Shown one piece after another: positions 7,452 through 16,073 of a stretch of 64,000 nt of DNA. Below the pieces are notes generated by a model. It ran no database searches. It was not told the DNA's origin and saw only the letters and a program-made list of their open reading frames with translations. The stretch is from GCA-003244245 sp052390115 (GTDB lineage Bacteria; Actinomycetota; Actinomycetes; Mycobacteriales; Pseudonocardiaceae), in contig JBQTHE010000019.1 in NCBI GenBank assembly GCA_052390115.1, positions 5,237 through 69,236 of the forward strand, given 5' to 3'. How positions within the stretch are numbered: position 1 is the first letter of the stretch; each line of letters starts with the position of its first letter. The position numbers and the translations under genes were made by a program.

Positions 7452-8885
7452 TCACCGGGCCGCGCCCAGTTGAACCGTGCCCAGCCCAGCCCACTCGATG
7501 TCGAGCATGCGGCACACCGCGCGCAGCTCGGCGACGTGCTCGCCGGGCACCGCATGGATGTGGTTGGCCCCGAACGTGGACAGGAACTCGTCGGCCTCGA
7601 CCTCCAGCCGGGCGAATGCGTGCGGCCACTCGAACGTCGACTGCCGGGCCAGCTTCTCGTTGGTCGCGTCGTCGTAGGACTCGAACGCGCCGCGAGCCAC
7701 GTGCATCCGGTAGCTGCCCCCGATTCGGGTCAGCCGCGCGAAGGTGGCCTGCCCGGGCGCAGCGAAGAACGACACCGAGGCGCCGCCGGCGGGGAAGTAG
7801 AAGATCTCGGGGTAGAAGTTCACCGTGCGCAGGTTCTCCGCCGGATCGTCACTGCGCGCGGCGAACCAGGTGGCGTGCTGCCCGGAATTGCACAGGTCCC
7901 AGATGTCGCGGTCGGCGTGGTAGTGCCGCACGTCGGCGAAGAGCACCGGCGTGCCGGTGAGGCCCTTGAGCAGCTGCATGGTGAGCGCACCGTCCATGTC
8001 GGACTCGGTGGCGCACACGTGGGTGGGCTTGGGGCCCTCCCAGTCGTAGGGGTCGTTGAGGAACGCCTCGGTGACGTCCATCGTGGTGAAGTGCGTGGTC
8101 AGCTCAGGCTGGCCCTTGATCCCGCAGAAGTCGAGGTTCCACTCGTCGATCAGCTCCCGCACCGCGTGGTAGGAGCGGATCTGACGTTCGAGCAGCTCCT
8201 GCGTCAGCTGCTTGCCGTCGTAGTGCACCCCGGCGGCGTGGCGCTCCAGCCATTGCCGGCCGGCGGTCACCCGCGACTGCTCGACGGTGGCGCTGCGCCG
8301 CACGATCTCCCACTGGTCGATCTCCTCGACGTCCACCCCGAACGTGCTCATCCACTGATCGGTATCCGCCACCGCGGTGTACATCCCCATCGGACGCCCA
8401 CCGATCCGGCCGAAGGTGCTGCCCGACAGCGTGGACACGGCGGCGGCGGCGCGGACGGTCTCCAGGACGCGGTCCCGCACGCCGTCGTCGGCCATGTCGC
8501 CCCACACCCGGGTATGGGGCCGGCCGATCTGGTCCAGCCCCCCACCGGCGGCCAGCATGCCGACCATCCCGGGGAACTGCGGGTCGATGTTGGAGAACAG
8601 CAGCAACGGACCCGGGGTGGCTGCCGCGGCGAGCATCGTGAAGTGCGGGAACGCCCACACCGGGTAGTTGAAGATGGTGAGGTCCGGTCGCGCGTCAGCC
8701 ACCCGGCGCGCCTCGCTGGTGGCCAGCGTGTTGGTCCAGATCGGCTCCGAGGCACGAATGACCTCGTGCCCGGCCTGTTCGAGTGCCTGGGCGATGCGGC
8801 CTTCGACGTCGCTCCCGAACGTCTTGATGTCGGCGTGGACGAAGTCGCGTCCGTCGGAGAACGACAACAGTCCGACCCGTGCCAT
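7452..8885 (-). CDS. L-fucose/L-arabinose isomerase family protein
   Basis: A 477-residue protein with the two-domain architecture of the fucose/arabinose isomerase superfamily: an N-terminal Rossmann-like half (VGLLSFSDGRDFVH..., FNYPVWAFP, LLLFSNIDPQFPG) and a C-terminal half with CGIKGQPELTTHFT, CATESDMDGALTMQLLKG and HATWFAA, which carry the Glu/Asp/His metal-binding pattern. Fucose isomerases also convert D-arabinose to D-ribulose. It is the first clear gene of the operon, 7 bases ahead of the kinase, and has CAGGAG upstream of its ATG. The exact aldose is inferred from the operon, not proven. Confidence 0.85.
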   Translation of the reverse strand: MARVGLLSFSDGRDFVHADIKTFGSDVEGRIAQALEQAGHEVIRASEPIWTNTLATSEARRVADARPDLTIFNYPVWAFPHFTMLAAAATPGPLLLFSNIDPQFPGMVGMLAAGGGLDQIGRPHTRVWGDMADDGVRDRVLETVRAAAAVSTLSGSTFGRIGGRPMGMYTAVADTDQWMSTFGVDVEEIDQWEIVRRSATVEQSRVTAGRQWLERHAAGVHYDGKQLTQELLERQIRSYHAVRELIDEWNLDFCGIKGQPELTTHFTTMDVTEAFLNDPYDWEGPKPTHVCATESDMDGALTMQLLKGLTGTPVLFADVRHYHADRDIWDLCNSGQHATWFAARSDDPAENLRTVNFYPEIFYFPAGGASVSFFAAPGQATFARLTRIGGSYRMHVARGAFESYDDATNEKLARQSTFEWPHAFARLEVEADEFLSTFGANHIHAVPGEHVAELRAVCRMLDIEWAGLGTVQLGAAR

Positions 8886-8921
8886 TTCTGCTCCTGCCTG
8901 CTACGCCGCGGTCGCGGCCGC

Positions 8922-9167
8922 TCACGCGGGCTGGTTTCGTAGCGTGGCTTCGAGAATCGCCCGCACCTGGGGATCGATAATGTTCCGCTGGGCGACGAAG
9001 GTATCACTCAGCGGAAGACCCACCAGGTCATCGCCGGTTGAACCGCTTCGGTGTGTCCGGAGACTCAGGTGGTTGAGAGTCCAGCCGTCCGCTGGCATGA
9101 GTTCGATCTTGTACCGACCGATCTCGGTCTGTGAGCCGCCGGTCGAGCAGCTCACCGACACGGTCAA
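8922..9167 (-). CDS. Short unrecognised ORF at head of sugar operon
   Basis: An 81-codon ORF with a TTG start, ending 36 bases before the isomerase ATG. It has a plausible amino-acid composition and a charged-hydrophobic C-terminal helix (IIDPQVRAILEATLRNQP), but no family is recognised. It could be a small operon protein, the remnant of a larger gene cut off by the hairpin repeat at 9211, or only leader DNA. Confidence 0.3.
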   Translation of the reverse strand: MTVSVSCSTGGSQTEIGRYKIELMPADGWTLNHLSLRTHRSGSTGDDLVGLPLSDTFVAQRNIIDPQVRAILEATLRNQPA

Positions 9168-9210
9168 TCACGCGCCCAGCCGGCGCGCGGGGATGTGCGC
9201 AGGTTGAGCC

Positions 9211-9272
9211 CCGTGAACTCGACGTCACCGACATTTCGCCTAGGCGAGTCGTCGGTGACGTCGAGTTCACGG
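9211..9272. repeat. GAACTCGAC-type hairpin (copy 2, perfect 22-bp arms)
   Basis: Perfect inverted arms at 9211-9232 and 9251-9272 start CCGTGAACTCGACG, and the 18-base loop itself contains the palindrome CGCCTAGGCG. It sits 106 bases past the stop of the minus-strand SIMPL gene and upstream of the sugar operon. It could end SIMPL transcription or be a dispersed repeat. Confidence 0.9.
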
Positions 9273-9377
9273 CGGTTAAGGCCTTGGTGACGCTGCCTTG
9301 GAGAGTGCGTCGCCTCACTACCGGCGTACCCGGCGGCGAGGGGATGGGTGGAGCAGCTCGGAGCGCAAGCCGGGGAC

Positions 9378-10109
9378 CTACTGGTCGATGTCGTAGCTGA
9401 CCTCGACCATGACGGTGAGTTTCTCGGTACCGGGCTCGATGGGGACGGTCGCAGCTTCCGCCGGTCTGGAATCCTGGTAGAACGGGTTCGGCGGGTTAAC
9501 CGGAACCTCGGTGATCGAGTGAATCCGGCCCAGCCTCACTCCGGCCGCGTCGGCCATCTGCTTGGCCTGGGCCTGCGCCTGCCGAACCGCGTCCGTCCGG
9601 GCCTGGGCCCGCGCCGCGCTGTCGTCATCGATCGAGAAGCCGAGTTGCTGTACCCGCACCGCATCACCGGCGGCCGCACCGGCGGCGTCGATGAGACCCC
9701 CGGCGCCGCTGATGTCATGCAACGTGGCCGTGACCTGGTTCGTCACCTCGAAGCCGGTGATCTGCCCTGACGTTGAGTCGTACGTCGGGTTGACCGACAG
9801 CTGGCTGGTCTGCAGGTCCGCTGCCGCGACTCCCTTGCTCTTCAGCACGTCAATCAGCGCGGTCGCCTTGGCATTGTTGGCATCAAGGGCGCCCTTCGCG
9901 CTCTGACCCCGCGTCTGCACTCCGATGACGAGGGTCATGGTGTCCGGGGTCCCAGTGACCGTTCCGAGGCCACGGGCGGTGATGCCAGCCAGAACCGTCG
10001 ATCCGGCACTGGTGGACGCCACCGCGGCCGGATCGTTGCCGCCGGAGCACCCGGCCAGCGCGAGTGCGCCGAGGGCGAGGACCGCCACACCGGACGAGGG
10101 ACGCTTCAC
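9378..10109 (-). CDS. SIMPL-domain (DUF541) lipoprotein
   Basis: A 243-residue protein with a GTG start. The N-terminus MKRPSSGVAVLALGALALAGC is a lipoprotein signal with lipobox LAGC, so it is anchored outside the membrane. The SIMPL core begins ITARGLGTVTGTPDTMTLVIGVQTRGQSA, and the long central helix with AQAQAKQMADAAGVRLGRIHSI is typical of the family. It ends with VSYDID. SIMPL proteins are periplasmic or surface proteins of uncertain function linked to oxidative-stress protection and signalling. It stands alone and is not obviously in an operon. Confidence 0.9.
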   Translation of the reverse strand: MKRPSSGVAVLALGALALAGCSGGNDPAAVASTSAGSTVLAGITARGLGTVTGTPDTMTLVIGVQTRGQSAKGALDANNAKATALIDVLKSKGVAAADLQTSQLSVNPTYDSTSGQITGFEVTNQVTATLHDISGAGGLIDAAGAAAGDAVRVQQLGFSIDDDSAARAQARTDAVRQAQAQAKQMADAAGVRLGRIHSITEVPVNPPNPFYQDSRPAEAATVPIEPGTEKLTVMVEVSYDIDQ

Positions 10110-10407
10110 CGGGATCTCCGTTCCGTGGCTGGTGTACCAAGGACGATCCGGACCACCGAAGAGGTTGCACTGTGGCAGCCGAGCAGTTTGCGACCACGGA
10201 GAGGGCGGGCGGGCTGATCAAGGGGTCGATCCGGCGGGGCGGTCCACAGCCGACCATTGCGCTAAGTAGGTCACGGGAAAGTTACGTACGACTACCCATT
10301 GCCAGTGGCGCTGCACCTTGTGCACGGTATGTGATGCTGAGCCGGCACGACAGCCGATGAAGTATTTCCAGGCCTGAACCGCTGGGCCACCATGCGAGGA
10401 GGATTTG

Positions 10408-10635
10408 ATGTCTGACACGCTCGGCTTTGCCGACGAGCAGCACGTGGAGCTGCTGCCGCCCCGTACCGTGATGTCGCTGTTCGGCGCTGACGGGAACGCT
10501 GGCACTCCGGGCGCCGGCGGCCAGGGGGACCCCGGCACCGGCCACAATGAAAACAACTTCAGCACGGGCACCCAGGTCAACATCGAGGAACAAGGAATCT
10601 CCGGCCCCGACGGCAGCGCTAATCCCGGTCGTTAA
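10408..10635 (+). CDS. Small Gly-rich protein, RiPP-precursor-like
   Basis: A 75-residue protein. The ATG at 10408 has AGGAGG 5 bases upstream. An acidic-hydrophobic N-terminal half (MSDTLGFADEQHVELLPPRT, then VMSLFG) is followed by a Gly/Asn/Ser/Asp-rich tail without cysteines. This leader-plus-low-complexity layout resembles precursors of modified peptides, but no modification enzyme lies next to it and I do not recognise a defined family. It is transcribed away from the SIMPL gene and converges on the next minus-strand gene. Confidence 0.6.
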   Translation: MSDTLGFADEQHVELLPPRTVMSLFGADGNAGTPGAGGQGDPGTGHNENNFSTGTQVNIEEQGISGPDGSANPGR

Positions 10636-10690
10636 TTCCCTTCCAAGTTCCGCAGCTCTGTAGACACCGGCGCTATCACACACTCACAGA

Positions 10691-11194
10691 TCACGCGGAG
10701 CCTCTCTCATACACTCCGCCGGACTCGACCACACGGAGTGCGGCGCCCAGCGCAGGGAGGCCAAGTGCGGTGAGAGCGCCCGCCACCTGGTTCCGGTATT
10801 CTAGAAGGTCGGCTTTGATCGCATCGCCACCACCCTGGACACAATCTCCGACTGCTCTTGCGATCGAGTCAGCCACTTCGTCGGCAGGCTTATTGTGACT
10901 GATTCCTCGCAGGTACGCATATCGCGATGCGAGACATGCGACTGCTCGGCCGACGAAAGCCACCGCAGGAATTTCCGCGACGCCCAGTGGTCCTCCCGCT
11001 TCCCCTGTCTTGAGAACTCCCCCCTCCTGTAGCCGCCTCCGGATTCTGGATTCGATCGCGCTGCGGTCACCCATCGTGAGAATGTCGTCAGGGATTGACC
11101 TGAGTGCTTGTTCGAGCACCTCCTGCTCCGACTCTGATAGCTGAGCGTACGAAGCAAAGTCCGTCTTTTGCGCTTGAGTCACCGTTGCCTCCAT
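10691..11194 (-). CDS. Unrecognised 167-residue protein
   Basis: A complete ORF with an ATG at 11194. The N-terminal half is charged and helical (LSESEQEVLEQALRSIP, IESRIRRRLQEGG), while the middle and end are richer in Gly/Ala with hydrophobic helices (IPAVAFVGRAVACLASRY, VAGALTALGLPALGAALRVV). No signal peptide or known domain is seen. It converges with the small Gly-rich gene with 55 bases between the stops. It could be a partner or an immunity-like protein for that peptide, but nothing in the sequence proves this. Confidence 0.6.
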   Translation of the reverse strand: MEATVTQAQKTDFASYAQLSESEQEVLEQALRSIPDDILTMGDRSAIESRIRRRLQEGGVLKTGEAGGPLGVAEIPAVAFVGRAVACLASRYAYLRGISHNKPADEVADSIARAVGDCVQGGGDAIKADLLEYRNQVAGALTALGLPALGAALRVVESGGVYERGSA

Positions 11195-11496
11195 GTTTGA
11201 CAGCCCTAACCCGACTCACGCCAGTTATCTTAGCTTACGAAGTACCGCCCGGAAGGGTCAAGCCATTGCCACCAACCTTCCCGCTGCGTGCGTCGAGAAC
11301 AACCGCGATTCCGTCCGGCGCCCAGGCATTTCATTGAGCGGCGATTCCTGCCAGCTCGCGGCAGCTACCGGCGGTCCCGGCCGCGATCAGCGCTGCGGGC
11401 CGTTGCATACGAGTCCTGTCCTGGCTCACACGTCTGAACGTTTTGCCGCCCGAAAGGCCGTTCCACCGGACATCGAGAAGTTGGCATGATCGGGAG
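11195..11496. other. Divergent intergenic region
   Basis: This 302-base stretch lies between the start of the minus-strand gene at 11194 and the plus-strand gene that follows. It must contain promoters in both directions, but no confident -10/-35 pair, repeat or RNA was found. Confidence 0.5.
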
Positions 11497-12513
11497 GTGC
11501 GCGCACAGCCCCGGATCCAGGATGCTCAGCGTGACAAGCAGAGGCCACCCTTCACGCGCCTGCGCTGGGCAGTCGCCTCGGTCCTGCGGCGCCAGCGAGC
11601 GGTTGGCAACGGCGCCGTCACCGGGACGTGCGCCCGCAGCGGCCCCGACGACAAGGCATTCGACGACGCCGCCCGGTCGGGCGACTGGGCCACGGCGGCG
11701 ACGTCACTCGCGAAGCTACCCACGCCGACGCCGAAGCTGGCGCCGCTCACGATCGACCAGCTGCGCCTGCTCCAGGATGCCGTGACCCGCGCGCGCTCCG
11801 TGCTCGGCGGCGCCGGCGCCATGCTCCAGCTCGCGATCGCCGTCGAGCTGCAGGGCAAGGGCGTCCCAGCGACCAAGGTCGCGGCCGGCGCCGCGTTCGG
11901 CAAGCTCGAGACCAAGGTCGACGAGAGGCTCGACGGCGACGAGGCCACCGGCGCCTTGTACGCCTACAAGATCAATATTACCTTCACGCCCGACACGGCC
12001 GTCGTCGACGCCGATGAGATCGCGTTTATCCAGACGACCCGCCTCGTCGACACCGCGAGTGGCTCCAACATCGACCACAACGAGATTGCCCAGAAGCGCC
12101 AGACACCGTCGGCCACGAGCGTGGACCGGATCCGCGGCAAGAAGCACGGCTGGTACGGGATGATGATGGACAACGGGACGGGCAGCGGCAACCTGACCGT
12201 CTGGAAGAAGTCCGACCCCGCCACCCCGGCCAACATGCGGGACCGCGCGAGTTGGATCCAACCCAACACCACGTGGGAGTTCGAGACCATGGTGGTCTGC
12301 CGCTCCGGGGCCGATGCCGGCAAGGTGTACGCGGTCGTCACCTGGGGCTTCACCGTCGACGACGACCTCAAGCTCACCGAGCTGGCACGAACGGTGACGA
12401 ACAAGCAGAGCACGGAGGCCACCACAGCGGTGCGGAGGTGGAACGACCAGGCCGCCGGCTCCTCGGTCGGCCGCAACGCCCCGGGTCAGGTGCCGCTGCC
12501 GGCGCTGAGATGA
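11497..12513 (+). CDS. Protein with LQRxxGNxAV-type (eCIS/DUF4157-associated) motif
   Basis: About 338 residues from the GTG at 11497; the start is uncertain because no good ribosome site is visible. Near the N-terminus, LRRQRAVGNGAVTG resembles the LQRxxGNxAVxxL element found in cargo-like proteins of extracellular contractile injection systems and DUF4157 proteins. A helical region follows (residues ~60-140), then a beta-rich domain with YKINITFTPDTAVVDADEIAFIQTTR and HGWYGMMMDNG that resembles a lectin-like or toxin-associated fold. No catalytic motif is identified. It converges with the metallo-beta-lactamase gene with only 26 bases between stops. No contractile tail genes are present in the window. 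Confidence 0.55.
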   Translation: MRAQPRIQDAQRDKQRPPFTRLRWAVASVLRRQRAVGNGAVTGTCARSGPDDKAFDDAARSGDWATAATSLAKLPTPTPKLAPLTIDQLRLLQDAVTRARSVLGGAGAMLQLAIAVELQGKGVPATKVAAGAAFGKLETKVDERLDGDEATGALYAYKINITFTPDTAVVDADEIAFIQTTRLVDTASGSNIDHNEIAQKRQTPSATSVDRIRGKKHGWYGMMMDNGTGSGNLTVWKKSDPATPANMRDRASWIQPNTTWEFETMVVCRSGADAGKVYAVVTWGFTVDDDLKLTELARTVTNKQSTEATTAVRRWNDQAAGSSVGRNAPGQVPLPALR

Positions 12514-12539
12514 GCGCCTTGCCTGGTTCGGGTACGCAG

Positions 12540-13571
12540 TCAGAACTCCAGTGTGATGAAGCCATCCTCGCCCGCTGGCGGCGCGACCACGGTGTAGCCG
12601 AACTTGGCCTTCAGATCGTCGACATCCCACAGCGCCGCACGCTCGCGATAGTTGAAGATGATCTCTTTTTCCGGGCCGCCGTGCTTGAGGATCCGCGCCA
12701 TGGTGATCTCGTTCGGATGGGCATGGCGGGCACCGCTGGTGGAGATCAGGTATCGGTCGCAGTCGATCAAGTCGAGCAGGTCCTTCGAGAGGTTGCGGTC
12801 GCTGCCGTGATGGGCGACCTTGAGCGCGTCGACGCGCAGCTTGCCGCCCGCCGCGAGTGCGCGGGGCCGAAGCGATTTCACCAGCCGGCGATCGTCGGCG
12901 TCACCGGTGAAGACGATGCGCTTGCCCTCGAACTCGAACAGCATCCCGATGCTGGTCCGGTTCGCCTTGGACGTGTCGGGAACAAACGGCGCGGCGGCCA
13001 GCGCCTCGACGTCCACCGGCCCGAACGACTCGAAGCCAGGCACCTCGGGAACTGGATCCTTGCCCGGGATCAGGCCGTGTTTGGCGCACTCCTTCACCCA
13101 GGCTGGCGCGAGCTTCTCCAACTGCGCGCGGTCGGGCGACAACACCTCCATAGTGGACCCATCACCGAACCACTGGACAGGGCGGCCGACCTCCACGCTT
13201 CGACCCGAGAACGCGACATTCCACGGGATGTTCTGCGTCATCAGGGCGGTGGTGAGTCTCTCGCCGTCCTGGGCGCCGAAGCCCTCCATATCGAGCAACT
13301 GGTCGAAGCCGTTGAACCACACGTCTCCGAACTGCACCGATCGGTCCGGGTCGTCTAGCAGGGCCAGTACGCCCATGATGTGGTCCTGGTCGACGTGCGT
13401 GACGACGAGGACGTCGACCAGACCGCCTAGGCCCGCAAGCGTGGGCTTGATCAGCGGGTAGGTACCCGGGCGCCCGCCATCGATGAGAAGGCGCCGGGTG
13501 AATCCGCTTCCGCCGTACTCCAGAAGCAGGCAGTCACCGTCCTCACCAGGCAACATCCTGAGCCGGATCAA
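12540..13571 (-). CDS. Metallo-beta-lactamase-fold hydrolase (ComEC-C-like)
   Basis: A 343-residue protein. THVDQDHIMG (residues 58-67) is the HxDxDH metal-binding motif, FTGDADDRR gives the bridging Asp, and VDALKVAHHGS a late His. This order is typical of stand-alone ComEC/Rec2-like MBL proteins. The substrate is unknown: nucleic acid, nucleotide and lipid phosphodiesters are all possible. It is the last gene of a three-gene operon with 4-base overlaps behind a caspase-like protease and an unknown protein. MBL-fold proteins with caspases are recurrent parts of predicted bacterial conflict systems, which is the inferred role here. Confidence 0.85.
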   Translation of the reverse strand: MIRLRMLPGEDGDCLLLEYGGSGFTRRLLIDGGRPGTYPLIKPTLAGLGGLVDVLVVTHVDQDHIMGVLALLDDPDRSVQFGDVWFNGFDQLLDMEGFGAQDGERLTTALMTQNIPWNVAFSGRSVEVGRPVQWFGDGSTMEVLSPDRAQLEKLAPAWVKECAKHGLIPGKDPVPEVPGFESFGPVDVEALAAAPFVPDTSKANRTSIGMLFEFEGKRIVFTGDADDRRLVKSLRPRALAAGGKLRVDALKVAHHGSDRNLSKDLLDLIDCDRYLISTSGARHAHPNEITMARILKHGGPEKEIIFNYRERAALWDVDDLKAKFGYTVVAPPAGEDGFITLEF

Positions 13572-14872
13572 CGCGACCGCCCCCGAAGGCTGATGATCAC
13601 AAACGGCTCCCGCATGTCAACGCACCACGACAGCCGGCGAGCCTGCGCAAGCCGCCAGGCACACTCCGGGTCGTCCGGGAACTCAGACAGCCCGTCCATG
13701 AGCCAGCTCAAGCCGAGGGTATAGAGCGGCACGCCACGGTCGTAGGCCTCGATCAACCCATCCCGCGCCTGCTGCAGGTCCCCCTCGGTCGTCGCCTGGC
13801 GAAGCCGCCGGCACGCCCACAGCACCGACCCGTCGCTCATCCAGCCGAACCAGTCTCGCAAGTTGCCCAGCCACGAATCCCACTGCCGGGGCTCGTCTGC
13901 CACGTCCCTGCCGACCAGGACGTACCCTCCAGCCGCCGCCGCGAGCGGATTGCGGACCTTCCCGTAGAGCATCGATTCGACGTCGGTGAACAGTGTGGCT
14001 GCTGCATCGAAGGCACCCCGGGCCAGGTAGGCGAGCGCCGCGCCCACATCACGGTCGCGAACGGTCACCGCGATCGCGCTGCCGGTCGGACTTTGACGCC
14101 CGTTGACCAGGACCTCGATCTGCGCGGAGTCCCACGGCGCCGGCAGTGTGACGAGGTGCGCGGCGCCGGCAATCTCCACGACCAGGAACTGCCGGGCACC
14201 CCGGACCCGGCTCGGCGCGCCCACCGGTCCGTCCGCGCCGAAACGGAACAGGTGCGATGTCCCGTCGGACTCGTCGGGATCAGGGATGACTTGTGGTGGC
14301 GAGTCCGCGATCAGGTCCGCAATCGGGACATCTGCCGCCCCGGCAACCAGCGCGATCATCGATTCGAAGGACCAGCTCGCCGTCATCGAGTCAGCGATCC
14401 AGGTGACCTTGGTGTGCCCGATCGGGGGCAGCTCCGCGTCCCATCCGGGGTCCACACCGTCGGCACCGGCCGGCCTCACGATGTACCGCGAGCCGGTCGA
14501 GCGAGGGACCGGAATCATCGATGGGTCGTGATAGACGGAATACGGCTCGATATTGCCCATGAGGTACTGCCAGGAATGCGTCTCGTACGGCGAGTCCGAC
14601 GCATCGAGGATCACGGGCGTTTCCTCGCCGTCCCGCGCTTCGACGTCCTCCGTCAGTATGGCCCCGGACGGCAGCGTCGCCGACACGACATAGCGCCCGG
14701 CTTCGACTTCGTATCGCGCTGGCGCGACCGAGATCCCACAGGGGAACACAATGTTGCGCTTCGCAACCCCGGTGGCACCGGCAGGGTAGATGTTGCCGAC
14801 GATCTTCGTCCCGCCATCAAGGTCGTGTTCGAAGGTGGGCAGGGTGACGCTCACGCTCAGGGTCGCGCTCAT
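13568..14872 (-). CDS. Unrecognised 434-residue protein between caspase and MBL genes
   Basis: It overlaps both neighbours by 4 bases, so it is tightly coupled to them. The N-terminal ~100 residues are beta-rich (VSVTLPTFEHDLDGGTKIV, YEVEAGRYVVSATLPSG) like a carboxypeptidase-regulatory or Ig-like domain. The middle contains an HLVTLPAPW beta region. The last ~150 residues are helical and TPR-like (ALAYLARGAFDAAATLF, LQQARDGLIEAYDRGVPLYTLGLSWLMDG, CAWRLAQARRLSW). No enzyme motif is visible. It is probably an adaptor or sensor that links the protease and the MBL protein. Confidence 0.7.
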   Translation of the reverse strand: MSATLSVSVTLPTFEHDLDGGTKIVGNIYPAGATGVAKRNIVFPCGISVAPARYEVEAGRYVVSATLPSGAILTEDVEARDGEETPVILDASDSPYETHSWQYLMGNIEPYSVYHDPSMIPVPRSTGSRYIVRPAGADGVDPGWDAELPPIGHTKVTWIADSMTASWSFESMIALVAGAADVPIADLIADSPPQVIPDPDESDGTSHLFRFGADGPVGAPSRVRGARQFLVVEIAGAAHLVTLPAPWDSAQIEVLVNGRQSPTGSAIAVTVRDRDVGAALAYLARGAFDAAATLFTDVESMLYGKVRNPLAAAAGGYVLVGRDVADEPRQWDSWLGNLRDWFGWMSDGSVLWACRRLRQATTEGDLQQARDGLIEAYDRGVPLYTLGLSWLMDGLSEFPDDPECAWRLAQARRLSWCVDMREPFVIISLRGRSR

Positions 14873-16041
14873 ACCGTGGCCCCCAATCGTATGCGGCGGT
14901 GCGACGGGCGCACCGTGATCGACTTAGTCCGCACGTCCTGGGGGCCGACTCTCGCCTCGAACTCGTAGTCCCCGAACACCAGCTCGACGAACCACTCGCT
15001 ATCCGGCTCCTCGTCATCGACATCGGCCGCCGCACGTTGCCGTTGTTCGAATCCCGCCCGCCGGCAGCTGAAGTCGGCGAGCCGGTTCTCCTCGGGCGCC
15101 ATGCAGCCAACATAGACCGGAACGACCGGCGGGCCCGGAAGCTGATGGAGATCGAAGACGGGCATCTCGCCGACCGTCGGTACCTGGACACCCGCGACCA
15201 CCCCGGCGAACAGCGGCTGCTTCATGAAATGATCGATCGCCTCATGCAGGCGGGACGTGGTGACACGCCAGTCGCCTTCGGGGTCGTCGCTGCCGGCGCC
15301 TCTCAGGCCCTTGAGCAATGCGTCCGTGAACAGGCTGACCTGGCCGGGACGCGCGTGCGAGCGGTCCCCAGCCAACGTGGAGTAGTAGGGAACGTGCAAC
15401 CGCCTAGGAAAACCCAGCGGGCGGGTCCCTGGCCCGAGGGGAACCTGGCCAGCAAAACTGCTGCCGGACCGCTCGATGAGAACGTCGGAGTTCGCGCGGC
15501 AGGCGTCCACGAAGAACACCTGCTTGCTGGCTTTGCACCGTTTGAGCCCGTTCATCAGGTTCTTGAAGTCCAGCGCGCCGTTGAGCGGATTGTCCTCGTC
15601 AGCGAAGACGTCGGCACCGAGTAGCGCCATGTCGTCGCCCTGCGAGACGCCGTGGCCGCAGAAGTAGAAGACAAGCCAGTTATCGGTGTGGCTGTCACCA
15701 CGGTGCTTCCACTCCCTGACCGCTGCCACAATGTTGTCGATGTTCGCGACCTCGACGTCGTGCGCGATCCCCGTGCTCGGATCAGCAAAGGGGACCGGCA
15801 CGTCCTCGCTCAAGAGCAGAGCGAGGCTGGCCAACGGCTTCCGTGGGTCGTGATACTCGGCAAGGAGCCACGTCGCGAACGCGCGGGCCGAGATGGGCGG
15901 CGAGGAGAGCTGCCGCATCCCATCGGGGTTGGCTACCGGGTTCTCGCCACCGGCAAGGTGCGGATACTTGCCCACGCCGATAACCAGCGCATGGGTGCCA
16001 GGGTCGACGTTCTGGTCGAAATGGATCGTGAAATCAGCCAT
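14869..16041 (-). CDS. Caspase-family (C14) protease
   Basis: The ATG at 16041 (MADFTIHFDQNVDPG) has GGAGGG upstream; a longer reading adds only 11 unlikely residues. Of 390 residues, the first ~270 form a caspase domain: THALVIGVGKYPHL, then catalytic His130 in WLVFYFCGHG and catalytic Cys181 in FFVDACRA. The C-terminal ~100 residues are a separate beta-rich domain (SEWFVELVFGDYEFEARVG). No transmembrane segment or effector-associated domain is seen. It heads the caspase - unknown - MBL operon. Its start codon is only 32 bases from the divergent hydrolase start. It is a likely executioner or signalling protease of a conflict system. Confidence 0.85.
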   Translation of the reverse strand: MADFTIHFDQNVDPGTHALVIGVGKYPHLAGGENPVANPDGMRQLSSPPISARAFATWLLAEYHDPRKPLASLALLLSEDVPVPFADPSTGIAHDVEVANIDNIVAAVREWKHRGDSHTDNWLVFYFCGHGVSQGDDMALLGADVFADEDNPLNGALDFKNLMNGLKRCKASKQVFFVDACRANSDVLIERSGSSFAGQVPLGPGTRPLGFPRRLHVPYYSTLAGDRSHARPGQVSLFTDALLKGLRGAGSDDPEGDWRVTTSRLHEAIDHFMKQPLFAGVVAGVQVPTVGEMPVFDLHQLPGPPVVPVYVGCMAPEENRLADFSCRRAGFEQRQRAAADVDDEEPDSEWFVELVFGDYEFEARVGPQDVRTKSITVRPSHRRIRLGATV

Positions 16042-16073
16042 CGACCCTCCACTCGCAGCACACTTGCAGCACA

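Noticed and set aside
6296..8942. Plus-strand ORFs of 554 and 660 codons
   Set aside because: They lie antisense to the FGGY kinase and isomerase genes, which have strong family motifs; the ORFs have none.
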